Source: Prostheceraeus crozeri (taxonomy: Eukaryota; Platyhelminthes; Polycladida; Euryleptidae). From it: a DNA stretch of 64,000 nt. This document shows positions 35,171 through 45,332 of this stretch, piece by piece. The notes beneath the pieces were generated by a model that was not told the DNA's origin, did no database searches, and was given only the letters and a program-made list of their open reading frames with translations. Both the position numbers and the translations under genes were made by a program. Location of the stretch: positions 248,001 through 312,000 of the forward strand of contig CAJQUW010008995.1 of the NCBI GenBank assembly GCA_907163375.1, read 5' to 3'. Each line of letters begins with the position of its first letter. Positions within the stretch are counted from its first letter, which is position 1.

Positions 35171-35502
35171 TCATAGGGTTCGATTCCGGAGAGGGAGCAT
35201 GAGAAACGGTTACCAGAACTACGGTTTGCAGCAGGCGCGCAAATTACCCACTCACAGTACGGGGAGGTAGTGACGAGGCATAAAGATGCATGCTTGAAGA
35301 CGCCATAATCGCGAACCCCGGCAGCGCTGTGATTGTGCTTAGATGTATTCTCACATCAGGATTTCTTGAAGCTATTTATCATAGAAATCCGACATTCTAT
35401 AATAATAGAGGACTAGAACGGTCTTGGATATCGGAAACAATAGAGCGTCATGGACATGCGATGTCGGTTGAAAGCAATGGTTAGAAAAACAACGGTTGAA
35501 AG

Positions 35503-36022
35503 CACAGAATCAGATTGTTAAGCCGTGTCACGTTTCTAGAAGTGCAAACTGATTCAAAACGATGGCACATCCAGAAACTTAGAAAGGGGGCAAAAAGAAA
35601 TTTTTAATACCTTGCAGAGATATGGAAAATAATCGTGCGCCACTTGCGGATTGCTGTGAATTCTTTCAAAATGCTCCGATCGCCACGATTCCTTCAGAAT
35701 CGAAGAATTCAGAGCATTGAGCAAAAGTTTTCTCGATAATGTTAAGCCCTCCGATCAGGATTAAAATTGTTAGCAGGGGCACGAAAAAAGTCCATTAACT
35801 TCTGTAGAACTTGACATCGGCTGTGTCTCTTTGCTGTGTGATCCGGTTGATAACAGTCACTGAAACTTCGCACAATTTGGCGTGTTTGATGCTGAACTGG
35901 CTGCGCATTGCTCGATTGCTATGGTATTTAGTCAGGAGATTGTGCCATTGCATTAACGCTACATGTTCCAATGTTTCCTTTCTAAGTCAAACAGAAAGAA
36001 AGACGACCAGTTTAATTCTGTG
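35503..36022 (-). mobile_element. P-like MITE (family B), complete
   Basis: A 520-bp copy in reverse orientation, from CACAGAATCAGAT to ttaattctgtg. The flanks gttgaaag (35495-35502) and attgaaag (36023-36030) form an 8-bp duplication with one mismatch. Internal sequence matches 14688-15209 throughout. No ORF. Confidence 0.8.
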
Positions 36023-36029
36023 ATTGAAA

Positions 36030-36350
36030 GCAGCTGAAATTGCCGTCATCAAACAGCTGTTGTCCATTCTAGTCTCACTAACTTAAACAGTGGGGTTATA
36101 GTATTTTTCCCAATCCCTGTCATCAATTGACACGTTATTCCCTTTCGGTTTCAGAGGATAGCTGTTCATTCATTCGAGATCATGATCAAGATGGCTCCTA
36201 TATTCGTGCAATTGAAGGCAATTGATCGCAAAATATAACGGAAGAAATGATGGAAGTCCGATTTTTCGCTTTGCTTAAGTTAGTAGGTTGTTTAAGTCAG
36301 TGAGACTCGAATTGACAGCAATTGTTTGTTGATGGTAATTTCAGCAGCTC
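36030..36350. mobile_element. MITE with about 55-bp TIRs
   Basis: The left end gcagctgaaattgccgtcat followed by caaacagctgttgtccattc is mirrored at the right end by tcgaattgacagcaattg and tttgttgatggtaatttcag. A single arm of the same family is found at 59125-59190. No coding capacity. Confidence 0.65.
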
Positions 36351-37299
36351 GGTCGCACACGGATTGTTAGATCTTTAGAAGACGCAGATTGCTGAAATAT
36401 GTTGTAGATTCTTGCTGGAGGCGATCTATTGTAAATTATTTTATCAAAAATTAATGTCCACGTTCTGTACTGTTGCAATATTCATGGTCGTTCTGGTGCT
36501 CTATTAAAATGAATGTTGGATTTCTATAATTGAAGTTTTAAGTATTGACAGTGAGAAGCCGTAAGCTTTTGATAGGTTTATCAGCAGCAAACATGTTTCA
36601 GTAGGCAAGCTACCATCATCAGTGACAACGGTCAATAAACAAGGATGCATATATACAGTGCGAATGAGACAAGAAAGATCAATATAGGAAAAGCGGCTGT
36701 GATTGGCTGCGGTTATTCATTAGGTACTGTGAATGAAGGACTTTATGTACAATGATTCAGCAATTTTCGTGTATGGAGTGCGAATGAGAATTTTAAAATT
36801 ATCTTTATTTGGGATGTGAGCATGAAGAGATATTTCGGATGCTGGTCGACCTTTCACGTGTTCGTTTATCCTAGTGAAAATATGGCGACGGGTTTCACCG
36901 ACGTAGCATTGACTGCAATGCTCACAAGTATACTTATACACTACGGAAGATAACTCATTGAAAGGAATTTTATCTTTATTGCTTATCATGTTTTGTGTTT
37001 TGTATGTGTTCAAGGCAATTCTTAAAATACTATTTTTTAAAGCACTATTTATGTGGCGAATATTACGTTTTATTCGAGAAAGAAGAGTTGAAATATAGGG
37101 GAGCTTCCAAAATATTTCAGTTTTTTCTCTAGATTCTATTTTAGTCTTAGGATTATCACAACGCTAAAAGACTTTATTTATTCTATCCGGATGATATCCG
37201 TTTTGAATAAAAATATTCCTAACTTGGTTTTTGTTACAATCGCGGTCGGCAGGGAGACTGTTTAGTTTTTGAGATCTACTGTACAAGGCTTTAATCGCG

Positions 37300-38490
37300 T
37301 TGTTCTCTTTCGATTTTCCGTATGAAAATCCTTACTTAGTCAGTTTCGATGCTGTTCAACTTTTCACTAATATTCCAGTCAATGACACTATCGACCATAT
37401 AATTAGCTTAGTCAATTTTGATAGATTTCCTATTAATGATAATACTTTGCGTACTCTCTTGCAACTCGCTTGCACTAATGTGCCGTTCCTGTTCAACAGT
37501 AGAAACTACCTTCAAAAGGAAGGAATGAGTATGGGATCCTCCCTTGCACCTCTTTTGGCTGAATTCTCTTTAAATATTATAGAAAGTAAAATGCAAATGC
37601 CGGACTTTTACATTAGGTACGTCGACGATATTTTAGCAGTCTTTCGGTCTCGAACCGAAGCCCTCACTTTTTTAGACCAGCTCAATGATGTTAATTCATC
37701 TCTTCAATTTACGATAGAAGAACCCATAAATGACTCTATCAATTTTCTAGATATGAATATTTTCATAAAAAATGGCAAATTTGAAACCAATTGGATAACA
37801 AAAGAAACCAATACTTTATTGCATACTCATAGCAACTCCTACAGTCCTGACTCTTGTAAGAACAACGCGATTAAAGCCTTGTACAATAGATCTCAAAAAC
37901 TAAGCAGTCTCCCTGCCGACCGCGATTATAACAAAAACAAAGTTAGGAATATTTTTATTCAAAACGGATATCATCCGGATAGAATAAATAAAGTCTTTTA
38001 GCGTTGTGATAATCTTAAGACTAAAATAGAATCTAGAGAAATAACTGAAATATTTTGGAAGCTCCCCTATATTTCAACTCTTCTTTCTCGAATAAAACGT
38101 AATATTCGCCACATAAATAGTGCTTTAGAAAATAGTATTTTGAGAATTGCCTTGAACACATACAAAACACAAAACATGATAAGCAATAAAGATAAAATTC
38201 CTTTCAATGAGTTATCTTCCGTAGTGTATAAGTATACTTGTGAGCATTGCAGTCAATGCTACGTCGGTGAAACCCGTCGCCATATTTTCACTAGGATAAA
38301 CGAACACGTGAAAGGTCGACCAGCATCCGAAATATCTCTTCATGTTCACATCCCAAATAAAGATAATTTGAAAATTCTCATTCGCACTCCATACACGAAA
38401 ATTGCTGAATCATTGCACATAAAATCATTCCTTCATTCACAGTACCTAATGAATAACCGCAGCCAATCACAGCCGCTTTTCCTATATTGA
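37300..38490 (+). pseudogene. Penelope-like RT + GIY-YIG endonuclease, one stop
   Basis: One frame runs through the whole block, interrupted only by TAG at 37999-38001. The RT part begins inside the fingers/palm (YLVSFDAVQLFTNIPVNDTI, the first Asp motif). It continues with EGMSMGSSLAPLLAEF and the active-site box IRYVDDILAVF, then INFLDMNIFI. After the stop, a linker leads to the endonuclease: YKYTCEHCSQCYVGETRRHI, then FTRINEHVKG. This is the GIY-YIG variant of Penelope-like elements, with the Cys pair before YVG and the conserved Arg and Glu-His. The protein would nick the target and copy the RNA. The missing N-terminus and the stop make this copy dead, but it is young. Confidence 0.88.
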
Positions 38491-38546
38491 TTTTTCTTGT
38501 CTCATTCGCACTGTATATATGCATCCTTGTTTATTGACCGTTGTCA

Positions 38547-38574
38547 CTGATGATGGTAGCTTGCCTACTGAAAC
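38547..38574 (+). ncRNA. hammerhead-ribozyme-like core
   Basis: CTGATGA at 38547-38553 and GAAAC at 38570-38574 enclose a small hairpin (gtag/ctac with a cttgc loop). These are the two conserved strands of a hammerhead catalytic core, in the right order. The mirror copy lies at 36595-36621 in the reversed arm. Hammerhead motifs are documented in Penelope-like elements. Stem II is short and not perfectly adjoined, so self-cleavage is uncertain. Confidence 0.45.
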
Positions 38575-38679
38575 ATGTTTGCTGCTAATAAACCTATCTG
38601 AAGTTTTAAGCTTCCGGTATTACTGCTGCACAGACTGCGTCAGTAATATCTTCGCATATTATGTGACAAAGAATTCGAA

Positions 38680-39183
38680 TGTTTCCATTTTTGGAGGATT
38701 TCAACTCAAAGTGGAAAATTTAGGTACTGTGATTAGCAGCAGTAAGCAAGACATTAGAGTACGTTTGGTCATAGCCAGAAACGCCAACTACCAGGTTGTG
38801 AATGAAGCAGGTTCAGCCTGCGTCTGAAGAGCGTCTGAAACAAGCATCTGAATCGCGTCGTACGGAGCAGAGAGTTGGGCACTGAGAAAAGTGGACGAAT
38901 GGAGAATCAATGTGCTCGAGATGTGGGCCTGGCGGAGACTCCTAAGAATCTCCTGGTGTCAGCGGAAGACAAATGAATGGATGCGAGACAAAGTGAAAGT
39001 GCCAGAAAACGATGGACTGCTGGAGACTATCAAGCGGAGGAAATGGGTAAAGTACGCGCATTGGAAGCGGAGACCCGACAGCCTGGTGTTGGCGACGATC
39101 AAAGGCGAAGTGGAAGGACGAGCGAAGAGGAAGACGGAGAAAGGCGTGGATTGACGATCTACGAGGGACGCCCACGGCCCAGT
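38680..39183 (+). pseudogene. non-LTR RT C-terminal relic, frameshifted
   Basis: Starts with VENLGTVISSSKQDIRVRLV (the 'YLG..i......I..Ri..A' block of LINE RTs) in one frame. It then continues in another frame as IASYGAESWALRKVDEWRIN, EMWAWRRLLRISW and TNEWMRDKVKV, up to LETIKRRKWVKYAHWKRRPD. A last shift gives RRRKAWIDDLRGTPTAQ. Three frames in 500 bp and no catalytic core show a 5'-truncated dead LINE. It is not the same family as 25490-25945, although it is the same region of the protein. Confidence 0.8.
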
Positions 39184-39261
39184 GAACGGACTACGGTATT
39201 GACCCTGAACCTGATTAGCGCTTTATGCCTAGCTTTCAAAAGTTATAAGTAAACTGCAAAA

Positions 39262-40068
39262 TAGGGATGCGGAGTCGGAGTCCCGGAGTCCTATCAGATG
39301 CTAGGACTCCAGATTCCGGCTTGTAACTAGACCCGAAATATAATACCAACAAATTATTTGTCCTCGTGCATTGCTGTCGCTGTCTTGATGTTGACTTTCT
39401 CCATCAAACAGAAGTACAGAGACAGCAGTGCATGCAAAGTTTGTAATAGTTGAGGGAATGAACCGTGAAAGTGAAAAAAAGATTGTCTTTTCACTCGGCG
39501 ATTTAGTAGAGAAGACAAGTCTTCCTAGCCTCGATCACACCTACGCGCCAAAGGTCACATCAGAGACAAAAATGAAATGCTAGTTTGTTTGAGAACATTA
39601 CTTCTTACCCTCATGTTAATCGCGTGTGATTTCTCCTCTTACTAACCGTATATGATCACTTAATCGGGTGTAATCTCTCCTCCAAACGCATATTAAAATC
39701 GAAAGTGTACTCATATTTTATGAAGAAGGATGGGGGATTTTCCTGCCTGATAGAGACTGGAGAAAAACCGTGTGAAGCACGCATCAACAAGATGGGAGTA
39801 GCCGTGTCACATGCATCCAACTTAAAGCGACATTTGATAAATTTTCATCGAAAATGATTGATAATTGATACAGCAATGATCACTAAAGATAGGTTCAGAT
39901 AAGCCCATGATCTATTATGTAAGTAATCATTTTTTATCAAAAAAACTAGGCTATGCATAGGCTACTTGCCACCTGGAGTCGGAGTCCTATTAAAAGCCGG
40001 AGTCCTATCAACCCCCGGAATCGGAGTCGGAGTCCTATCAAAAGCCGGAGTCGGAGTCCGCATCCCTG
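39262..40068 (+). mobile_element. hAT element, non-autonomous, with 8-bp TSD
   Basis: 807 bp bounded by TAGGGATGCGGAGTCGGAGTC and the complement of CAGGGATGCGGACTCCGACT. The 8-bp sequence ctgcaaaa flanks it on both sides (39254-39261 and 40069-40076), a perfect hAT-type duplication. Near 39690-39855 the plus strand is open for a BED-type zinc finger: SKVYSYFMKKDGGFSCLIET, then GEKPCEA and SHASNLKRHLINFHRK, then a stop. BED fingers are the DNA-binding N-terminus of hAT transposases. The DDE/dimerisation part is missing, so the element is a deletion derivative. Both ends have several ggagtc(ggagtc) subterminal repeats. Confidence 0.88.
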
Positions 40069-40801
40069 CTGCAAAACATAGTGATTTATTTGACCTTCAG
40101 ACTTTTCTCATTCCAGCCTAAGCAGGACTCTAGTCTATAGCAGAATTCAAGTCATCCCATTCGGTGTCTGCATATAGTGATTGCTAACACTGCATGGCAG
40201 CGAAGGAATGCCCAAAAGCGATTCGCACATCGCTACGATCGTAGTGATCGATATAATAAACAATTTACTGCTGCATATGCCTACGATTGTGCGTGAAAGC
40301 GCAAAAATTGTGCAATAGAAATTCAAAATTCTACAAAATTTTGTTATTAATTTCGGCTGACATGAAGAGTGTAGTCACCGCATAATTTCATTCATCTGTC
40401 TCCGTACATGTGATGCAGATTTCCTATCACTTTATTTGACCTGTAAAGCAGATTATTGCCGGCGGGGAGACAATATTTGCTCCATTGCACTGGAGGGAGC
40501 ACAATCTATGCCAATAACGACTGATCGTGTCCTGCTTTAGTATGGACTAGATCTCTGTGTGCTCCCGGTTCACCAGAATAACACGTGTGCCACCGAGTTA
40601 GTGAAAACTATATTTACGCATAACATGAAATATTGTCGTAGTGATGCAGCAGACACTAAAGATCTACATGTAACATTTAACATACGCATCAGATAGAACA
40701 GCAAAAACAAGCTACTCACAATTCGCCAAAAGTAACCACTAGTAGAGTACAAACAAAAGAGGAGACATAAAACACAACACTGTGAATAGATGCTTTTACA
40801 A

Positions 40802-41087
40802 TGAGGATGAGAAAGCAAAAATGCGGCACTCCCTTTATTAATGGCTTTAATAAAATTAGTTGCTAAAAATATATACACGGCAAACGTTTCGCGACGCAGT
40901 CGCTGCCTCAGTGCACTAAAAAGAAGGCACCTTCTTTTTAGTGCACTGAGGCAGCGACTGCGTCGCGAAACGTTTGCCGTGTATATATTTTTAGCAACTA
41001 ATTTTATTAAAGCCATTACTAAAGGGAGTGCCGCATTTTTGCTTTCTCATCCTCATCATGAACACCCTCCCGTATAAGGCTATCAAC
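40802..41087. repeat. near-perfect palindrome (126-bp arms) with 15-bp TSD
   Basis: Left arm 40802-40927 and right arm 40930-41055 are reverse complements with one mismatch in 126 and a 2-bp centre, followed by 32 bp of unique tail. The 15-bp sequence tagatgcttttacaa is repeated at 40787-40801 and 41088-41102, an exact target-site duplication. Each arm carries cactgaggcagcgactgcgt and cgcgaaacg, the 'ctga...gaaac' layout of Penelope-type hammerhead motifs. The unit therefore looks like a minimal retroelement end inserted head-to-head. The arms create mirror-image ORFs that are artefacts. Confidence 0.85.
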
Positions 41088-42417
41088 TAGATGCTTTTAC
41101 AACTGATCAAGCTAAATTTCTATTCAAATGCTTTTGATAATCTTAGACATATCAATCACAATCTGTCCTTCATCATCATAGCACGTCGTCAAATAAATTT
41201 CTCAATGCAACTCGTGCATAGGAATGCTACATCCATGTTTCATCATAACATTCGAACTCCAATTTTCAAAAACTCCTCCACTGTTGTTTTGTTACAACGG
41301 TGACGAAAAAGCAACATCTGTCACGGCAAGTAGCGTCTGAAGCATTTTACTGACATTCTCTGAAGTAAAATAGATGACATTTTAGAACTTCATAATATCC
41401 CTTCTTTGGAGAACGTAAAAAGATATTTGCCTCTGATATGTCTAATATGTCTATGATATTTGCCTCTGAACGTCGCATTTCAGCCAGGATTTTGGCGAAA
41501 TTTGAATAGGATACAAAATTAACTTACATATATCATTACTAGTTAATTCCCAATGACAAAGAGAAATTTGATCATTCACAATGGCTTGACTATTTCGGTT
41601 ATCGTCGACGATACAACTTAACAAAATCGAACCTCTGTGACATTGCTGCTGATTCATAATATTTCCCGTTGCTTTGGTCAAATATCTGTTTCAATCGAAT
41701 AATTCAGTCAGGAAGATATCACTTGCTCTCGAGGAAAGGTTGCAAATTCGCTCGAACAACGGTGTAATCATTCCTGATCTGATCAGATGTGTGGATGCGC
41801 ACTTTTTAATAAAACAAGTTGAACTTCTGTAATAAAAACTAATTTTGAGGACCAGTGGCGTCTTCTCCGTACCTGCGAGGCCTTCGGCGCATCCTCAAAA
41901 ATAATTTTCCTACAATTGTAAAAGTGAAAAGTGTCATCATTCATTTAAATTCGATAGCTTCTCGTGATAGCTGTGCACAGCTTTCCGTCTCAAAATCAGA
42001 CGCTTAATCTCAGAGCTAACAGTTTTGCAGCATGTGCTCGAATTACAGCTGTTTTCTTCGAACAATTAGACACACAAGCTAGTCGTGTGCACAGATCTAG
42101 AAAGGGATAGATGGACTACTCCCCGATTTGCGTGAAGCCTGCTTTCCCTGCCACGCGCGCGCGCACAATCCCGGTATGTAGGCAAGAAACAAATGTTGGC
42201 ATGCACGTGTCTGTGAGAATGTAATGATACCAAGCACATTAACTTTCAACGACGATAATAATTGATAACAAATCATAGGAATGTTGACAATTCCTGATGA
42301 CCTGCAATGTCATACTTTCTCACTCATCATGATTGCTTACATAAATGTAGCTTAAATAGAAAATTAGGTGCATGCGAAGTAACGTTTTATTCAAAAGAAA
42401 ACTCGGTAAATCAAAAT

Positions 42418-42867
42418 TTATTTGCCTCTAAAGAGAATCAGCTTCATTGCCTGCTGACGTGATAGGACTTTTGAATTAAAGATATTACGTTCAAAATATA
42501 TCTTACCGTACCGAAAGAGGCGAATTTTGACATAATTCGACGTGATCAGCCTGATAAGTTTTGTTAGATGATCAGAGTCTTGATGAAAGTCATGGTCATA
42601 AAAGTGGTCTGCAAAAAGGGTAGGAAATAAAGTTTTTACATCAACTTTCTGCAGGACAAAATGTTCAATTTTCAAATCAATGTTCGATACTGTGGGGAGG
42701 AGGGTCACATCGTGAACACCCGGAAAAAGAGAGCGGAAAGCTACTTCAGCAATTTTTACGATACTATATACAGCGAAACTAGGAGTGGATAGGCCTCCTC
42801 TCTGCTTTGCTGAAAACAAACGGATGAAAGATACATCCTTCATACTGTCTTCATCGCTCTCAAACAA
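42418..42867 (-). CDS. P-element transposase C-terminal segment
   Basis: A 149-residue frame ending at 42418, followed by AATAAA on the minus strand at about 42386. It includes RLFSAKQRGGLSTPSFAVYS and the following VKIAEVAFR helix, which is the 'RGGL..PS......v...E..f' block near the end of THAP/P transposases. The upstream boundary is unclear: an intron from the gtaagc donor at 42968 or the deletion junction itself. No catalytic Asp region is found between the THAP segment and this one, in about 100 bp of AT-rich DNA. Confidence 0.75.
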   Translation of the reverse strand: MFESDEDSMKDVSFIRLFSAKQRGGLSTPSFAVYSIVKIAEVAFRSLFPGVHDVTLLPTVSNIDLKIEHFVLQKVDVKTLFPTLFADHFYDHDFHQDSDHLTKLIRLITSNYVKIRLFRYGKIYFERNIFNSKVLSRQQAMKLILFRGK

Positions 42868-42967
42868 CGCACCATTGCATATTGCATTTAAATATTATAT
42901 TTATTGTTATATATTATTTTTTTAGCTTTGTATACATTGTGGTCCGCTAATCGACTGATTATCTTGC

Positions 42968-43459
42968 TTACCGACCAACTTGAGTAGCCTGATCCATGCG
43001 TTTTGGAATTGCGCGGATATCTGAGTCTTGATCCACATCCATGGGTTCCGATGATGGCCCTGGTGACTGAGACTCGGCAGAAGTTGCATCAAAAGACTGC
43101 TCAAAAAGATTGCGCTGCTTTGGGGATCGACGCTTTTTGGAAGGTGTTTGCAGATAAAGGGGGAACGCTTCAAAAACAGTAGGCACTGCGTCATCCTTCA
43201 GCTTCCTTCGAGTTCTGGGGCGAGTTCCATACTGTCCCTTGTCATGAATAACACTTACGCCCTTTTTATAGTCATCATCGGTGAAATGAACACTGCATAC
43301 GCGTGATGAATTCTTAGAGGGAGTAAAGTTCTTACGTCGAATGTTATGAAGCCACTTCTTCAACAATTCGGGGTTTGAGAACGGAAAGGCGTGAAAAGAA
43401 ATGTTAGAGTTTTTCGAAGCACGGTTCTGGTATCGCGGAACACAACATGAGGTAACCAT
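42968..43459 (-). CDS. THAP-domain segment of P-element transposase
   Basis: A 163-residue frame from ATG 43459. Residues 1-75 are a THAP domain: MVTSCCVPRYQNR start, SFHAFPFSNPELLKKWLHNI (the 'F..FP......W' core), then RVCSVHFTDDDY (the C-x2-H half of the zinc site). AVPTVF follows at about residue 92, the conserved box at the end of THAP domains. The usual second cysteine of the C2CH zinc site is replaced (PRYQNR instead of PxCxNR), so metal binding may be weakened. After a basic, Ser/Pro-rich linker the frame ends at ggtcg/gtaagc, a good splice donor at about 42970. The protein may therefore be spliced on to the C-terminal segment downstream. Role: DNA binding of the transposase or of a repressor. 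Confidence 0.85.
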   Translation of the reverse strand: MVTSCCVPRYQNRASKNSNISFHAFPFSNPELLKKWLHNIRRKNFTPSKNSSRVCSVHFTDDDYKKGVSVIHDKGQYGTRPRTRRKLKDDAVPTVFEAFPLYLQTPSKKRRSPKQRNLFEQSFDATSAESQSPGPSSEPMDVDQDSDIRAIPKRMDQATQVGR

Positions 43460-45120
43460 TTCTCAAGAAATGAAATTTCTGTAAACAGTTTTGCAAACGT
43501 GTTCGAAAATTTTATCTTTCTTATGCCTTTTGAACACATGTTTCGGATTAAGAGTAGGAGAATTGATAGCAATTGCCTAGGGCGTGAGGATTTTATTTAA
43601 TGATAAAATCGCCATTTAGCGTCGGTAGAATGCATGTCAAATTCAATTTTATCTTGTTGAAGTATTGCGACATCGCCACACTGTGTTATGACACTCATCC
43701 CAGCTTCGTTAAGTACACAAATTTTGTCACCCTTATCAAATAAATCATCATCAATTGAAAACAACACCACAGGTGTCAATTGCGATCAGCTCAGCGGCCG
43801 TCATTTCTTGCCTACATACCGGGAGCAGGCGTGGCGGCGATGGGAAGTTTTCAGGCTTCACGGCTGAAATAGGGAAACGCGGAAAGCAGTCCATCTATCC
43901 CTTTCTAGATCTGTGGTCGTGTGTCCAGACGGAGCACTGATGTTCAGACAGCGAAAGAGAGTTGTGTGTGAGGCCGTAAGCGCACGCGCCCGGGACAATA
44001 TTGGCTTCCCCGATAGACATAATGCTTTGCCTTCTCCAATTTTTGCAATGAAATTCTACGCAATTCTTAATCAAGGCGCGGTATCTAAATATAGTAATGG
44101 AAGTGCAACTCAATTGTTCCCGGATTCGCGTAAGTCAGAGAGGCCACTACGTCAACAGTAGCAGATGGCTGACGTTCAGACAAGACTGTGATCAGATGAT
44201 GAGCGTTCTCCAATGAATGCAGAGTAATGCATCTGACTCGAAAACCCAGTTTCGGTAGAATTCCATAATTTGTTTTTACGTTATTGATGTGACACTATGT
44301 TGAGTACTGCAGATGAGATCATGACCACGCCTTTCGTCCGAAGGGAATATACTGAAAAGATGACAGTCGACAAGCAAGGTAGACCAACACCTATGAAATG
44401 AAGGTAGTCACTGAGAAAGAAATAAGAAGCACTACACAAGACATTTTAATGCATCAAATTTCAAACATGTGAGTGGCTGACCGGCCGTGAGAAACACAGG
44501 AAACTGTTGGCCTTGCCTCCTTTTTTCTCGAGATAATGTGGTCTCAGCTACTTGAGTAAGGCGGTTAAGCGACATGAGCAATCACTTCTCATGTGCACAT
44601 TCACTTGGCCTTAAATAATGTTCGGGATGATGTTATTAAAAATTCATTTAAATTCATGAAAATTAATGTTGTAACATAAAAGTGTTTGGTATAGAAATAG
44701 TATTCCAATGCCGAGTGAAGGCCTATGGTCTGGGAGCACGCGACGCCACTGTTGAGGACTCTTCTAAGATGATTGTAATTGAGCAGATTCGTGCAGCTGG
44801 CCTTCATCCTGCAACTTTGGTTAAGAGCTTCAGCTATTGTCATTCCAGTCAACGAGTACTATGTGTGTATCTCACAAAACTAATCAAATGAAAATCTCAG
44901 ACAGATAATGGCAACAAACTTTGACTGCAAGAAGCAAAATGTTTATGTCGTCATGCCTAGAATATAAGCAAAGCAGGATAGCGCATGTCACTTACTGGAC
45001 TTGGCAGATGTCGTCGCAGTACTAAAATGTGAATTATCATCACACTGATGCAGAGATCATAGCAAGGGATGTATCAAACTTCACAAAGCATACAGTTTTC
45101 GCTGCAAGTACAAAGGAACT

Positions 45121-45332
45121 ACACTCTAAACCAGTACCTCCTAAATCACACACTAAAGCAACACACCATTCGTAACTAATAAAAAAGTCCTAAAGCAAAG
45201 CTTTTTAGGAGGCTGGCGCACTAGGGTTATTGTTTTCTTTAGTATGTCAACATTCTATTTCACGCAACCACCTAAAATTCTAGGTTTAGGATGAAGGTTT
45301 CTTCGATTTTAGGAGGCGCTGGTTTACGGTGT
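45121..45332. mobile_element. 212-bp MITE with aggaact duplication
   Basis: Starts acactctaaaccagtacctc and ends with the mirror of acaccgtaaaccagcgcctc, TIRs of about 27 bp with four differences. The 7 bp aggaact occur directly outside both ends (45114-45120 and 45333-45339). An aaaagct/agctttt hairpin lies inside near 45190-45210. No ORF. Confidence 0.7.

Larger units (their letters stand above)
36571..38598 (+). mobile_element. Penelope-like retroelement with inverted arms
   Basis: The plus copy runs from about 37308 to cctatc at 38598. In front of it, 36571-37307 is a reversed copy of its own 3' part (equivalent to 37859-38598), about 97% identical by eye. The forward part carries RT palm and GIY-YIG coding sequence. 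The reversed arm repeats the GIY-YIG part (minus strand, 36720-37013). Penelope-like elements are known for 5' truncation and inverted partial copies. The N-terminal RT region is absent. Both ends carry a ctgatgatggtag...ctgaaac motif resembling the hammerhead ribozyme core known in this group. Confidence 0.85.
42090..43915 (-). mobile_element. P element, internally deleted, both ends and TSD intact
   Basis: The 1826-bp element has perfect 28-bp TIRs (42090-42117 and 43888-43915) starting CACAGATCTAGAAAGGGATA. It also has a perfect 20-bp subterminal inverted repeat, cccggtatgtaggcaagaaa, at 42170-42189 and 43804-43823. The 8-bp duplication gtcgtgtg lies at 42082-42089 and 43916-43923. The matching unoccupied site is in unit U copy 1 at 30186-30193. 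Inside, the minus strand carries a THAP segment and a transposase C-terminal segment. The RNase H-like catalytic core and GTP-binding region are not visible, so it cannot move itself. Its layout recalls repressor-type deletion derivatives such as Drosophila KP, an analogy only. Confidence 0.93.
41291..44966. repeat. repeat unit U, copy 2, split by a P element
   Basis: Positions 41291-42089 match 29398-30193, and 43916-44966 match 30186-31229. The 1826 bp between are the P element. Outside the shared segment the flanks differ, so the unit itself was copied. Family A arms are not seen around this copy. Confidence 0.8.

Noticed and set aside
40570..41077. Mirror-image ORFs beginning MALIKLVAKNIYT on both strands
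   Set aside because: Both arise from the two arms of the palindrome at 40802-41055; identical translations on opposite strands are an artefact.
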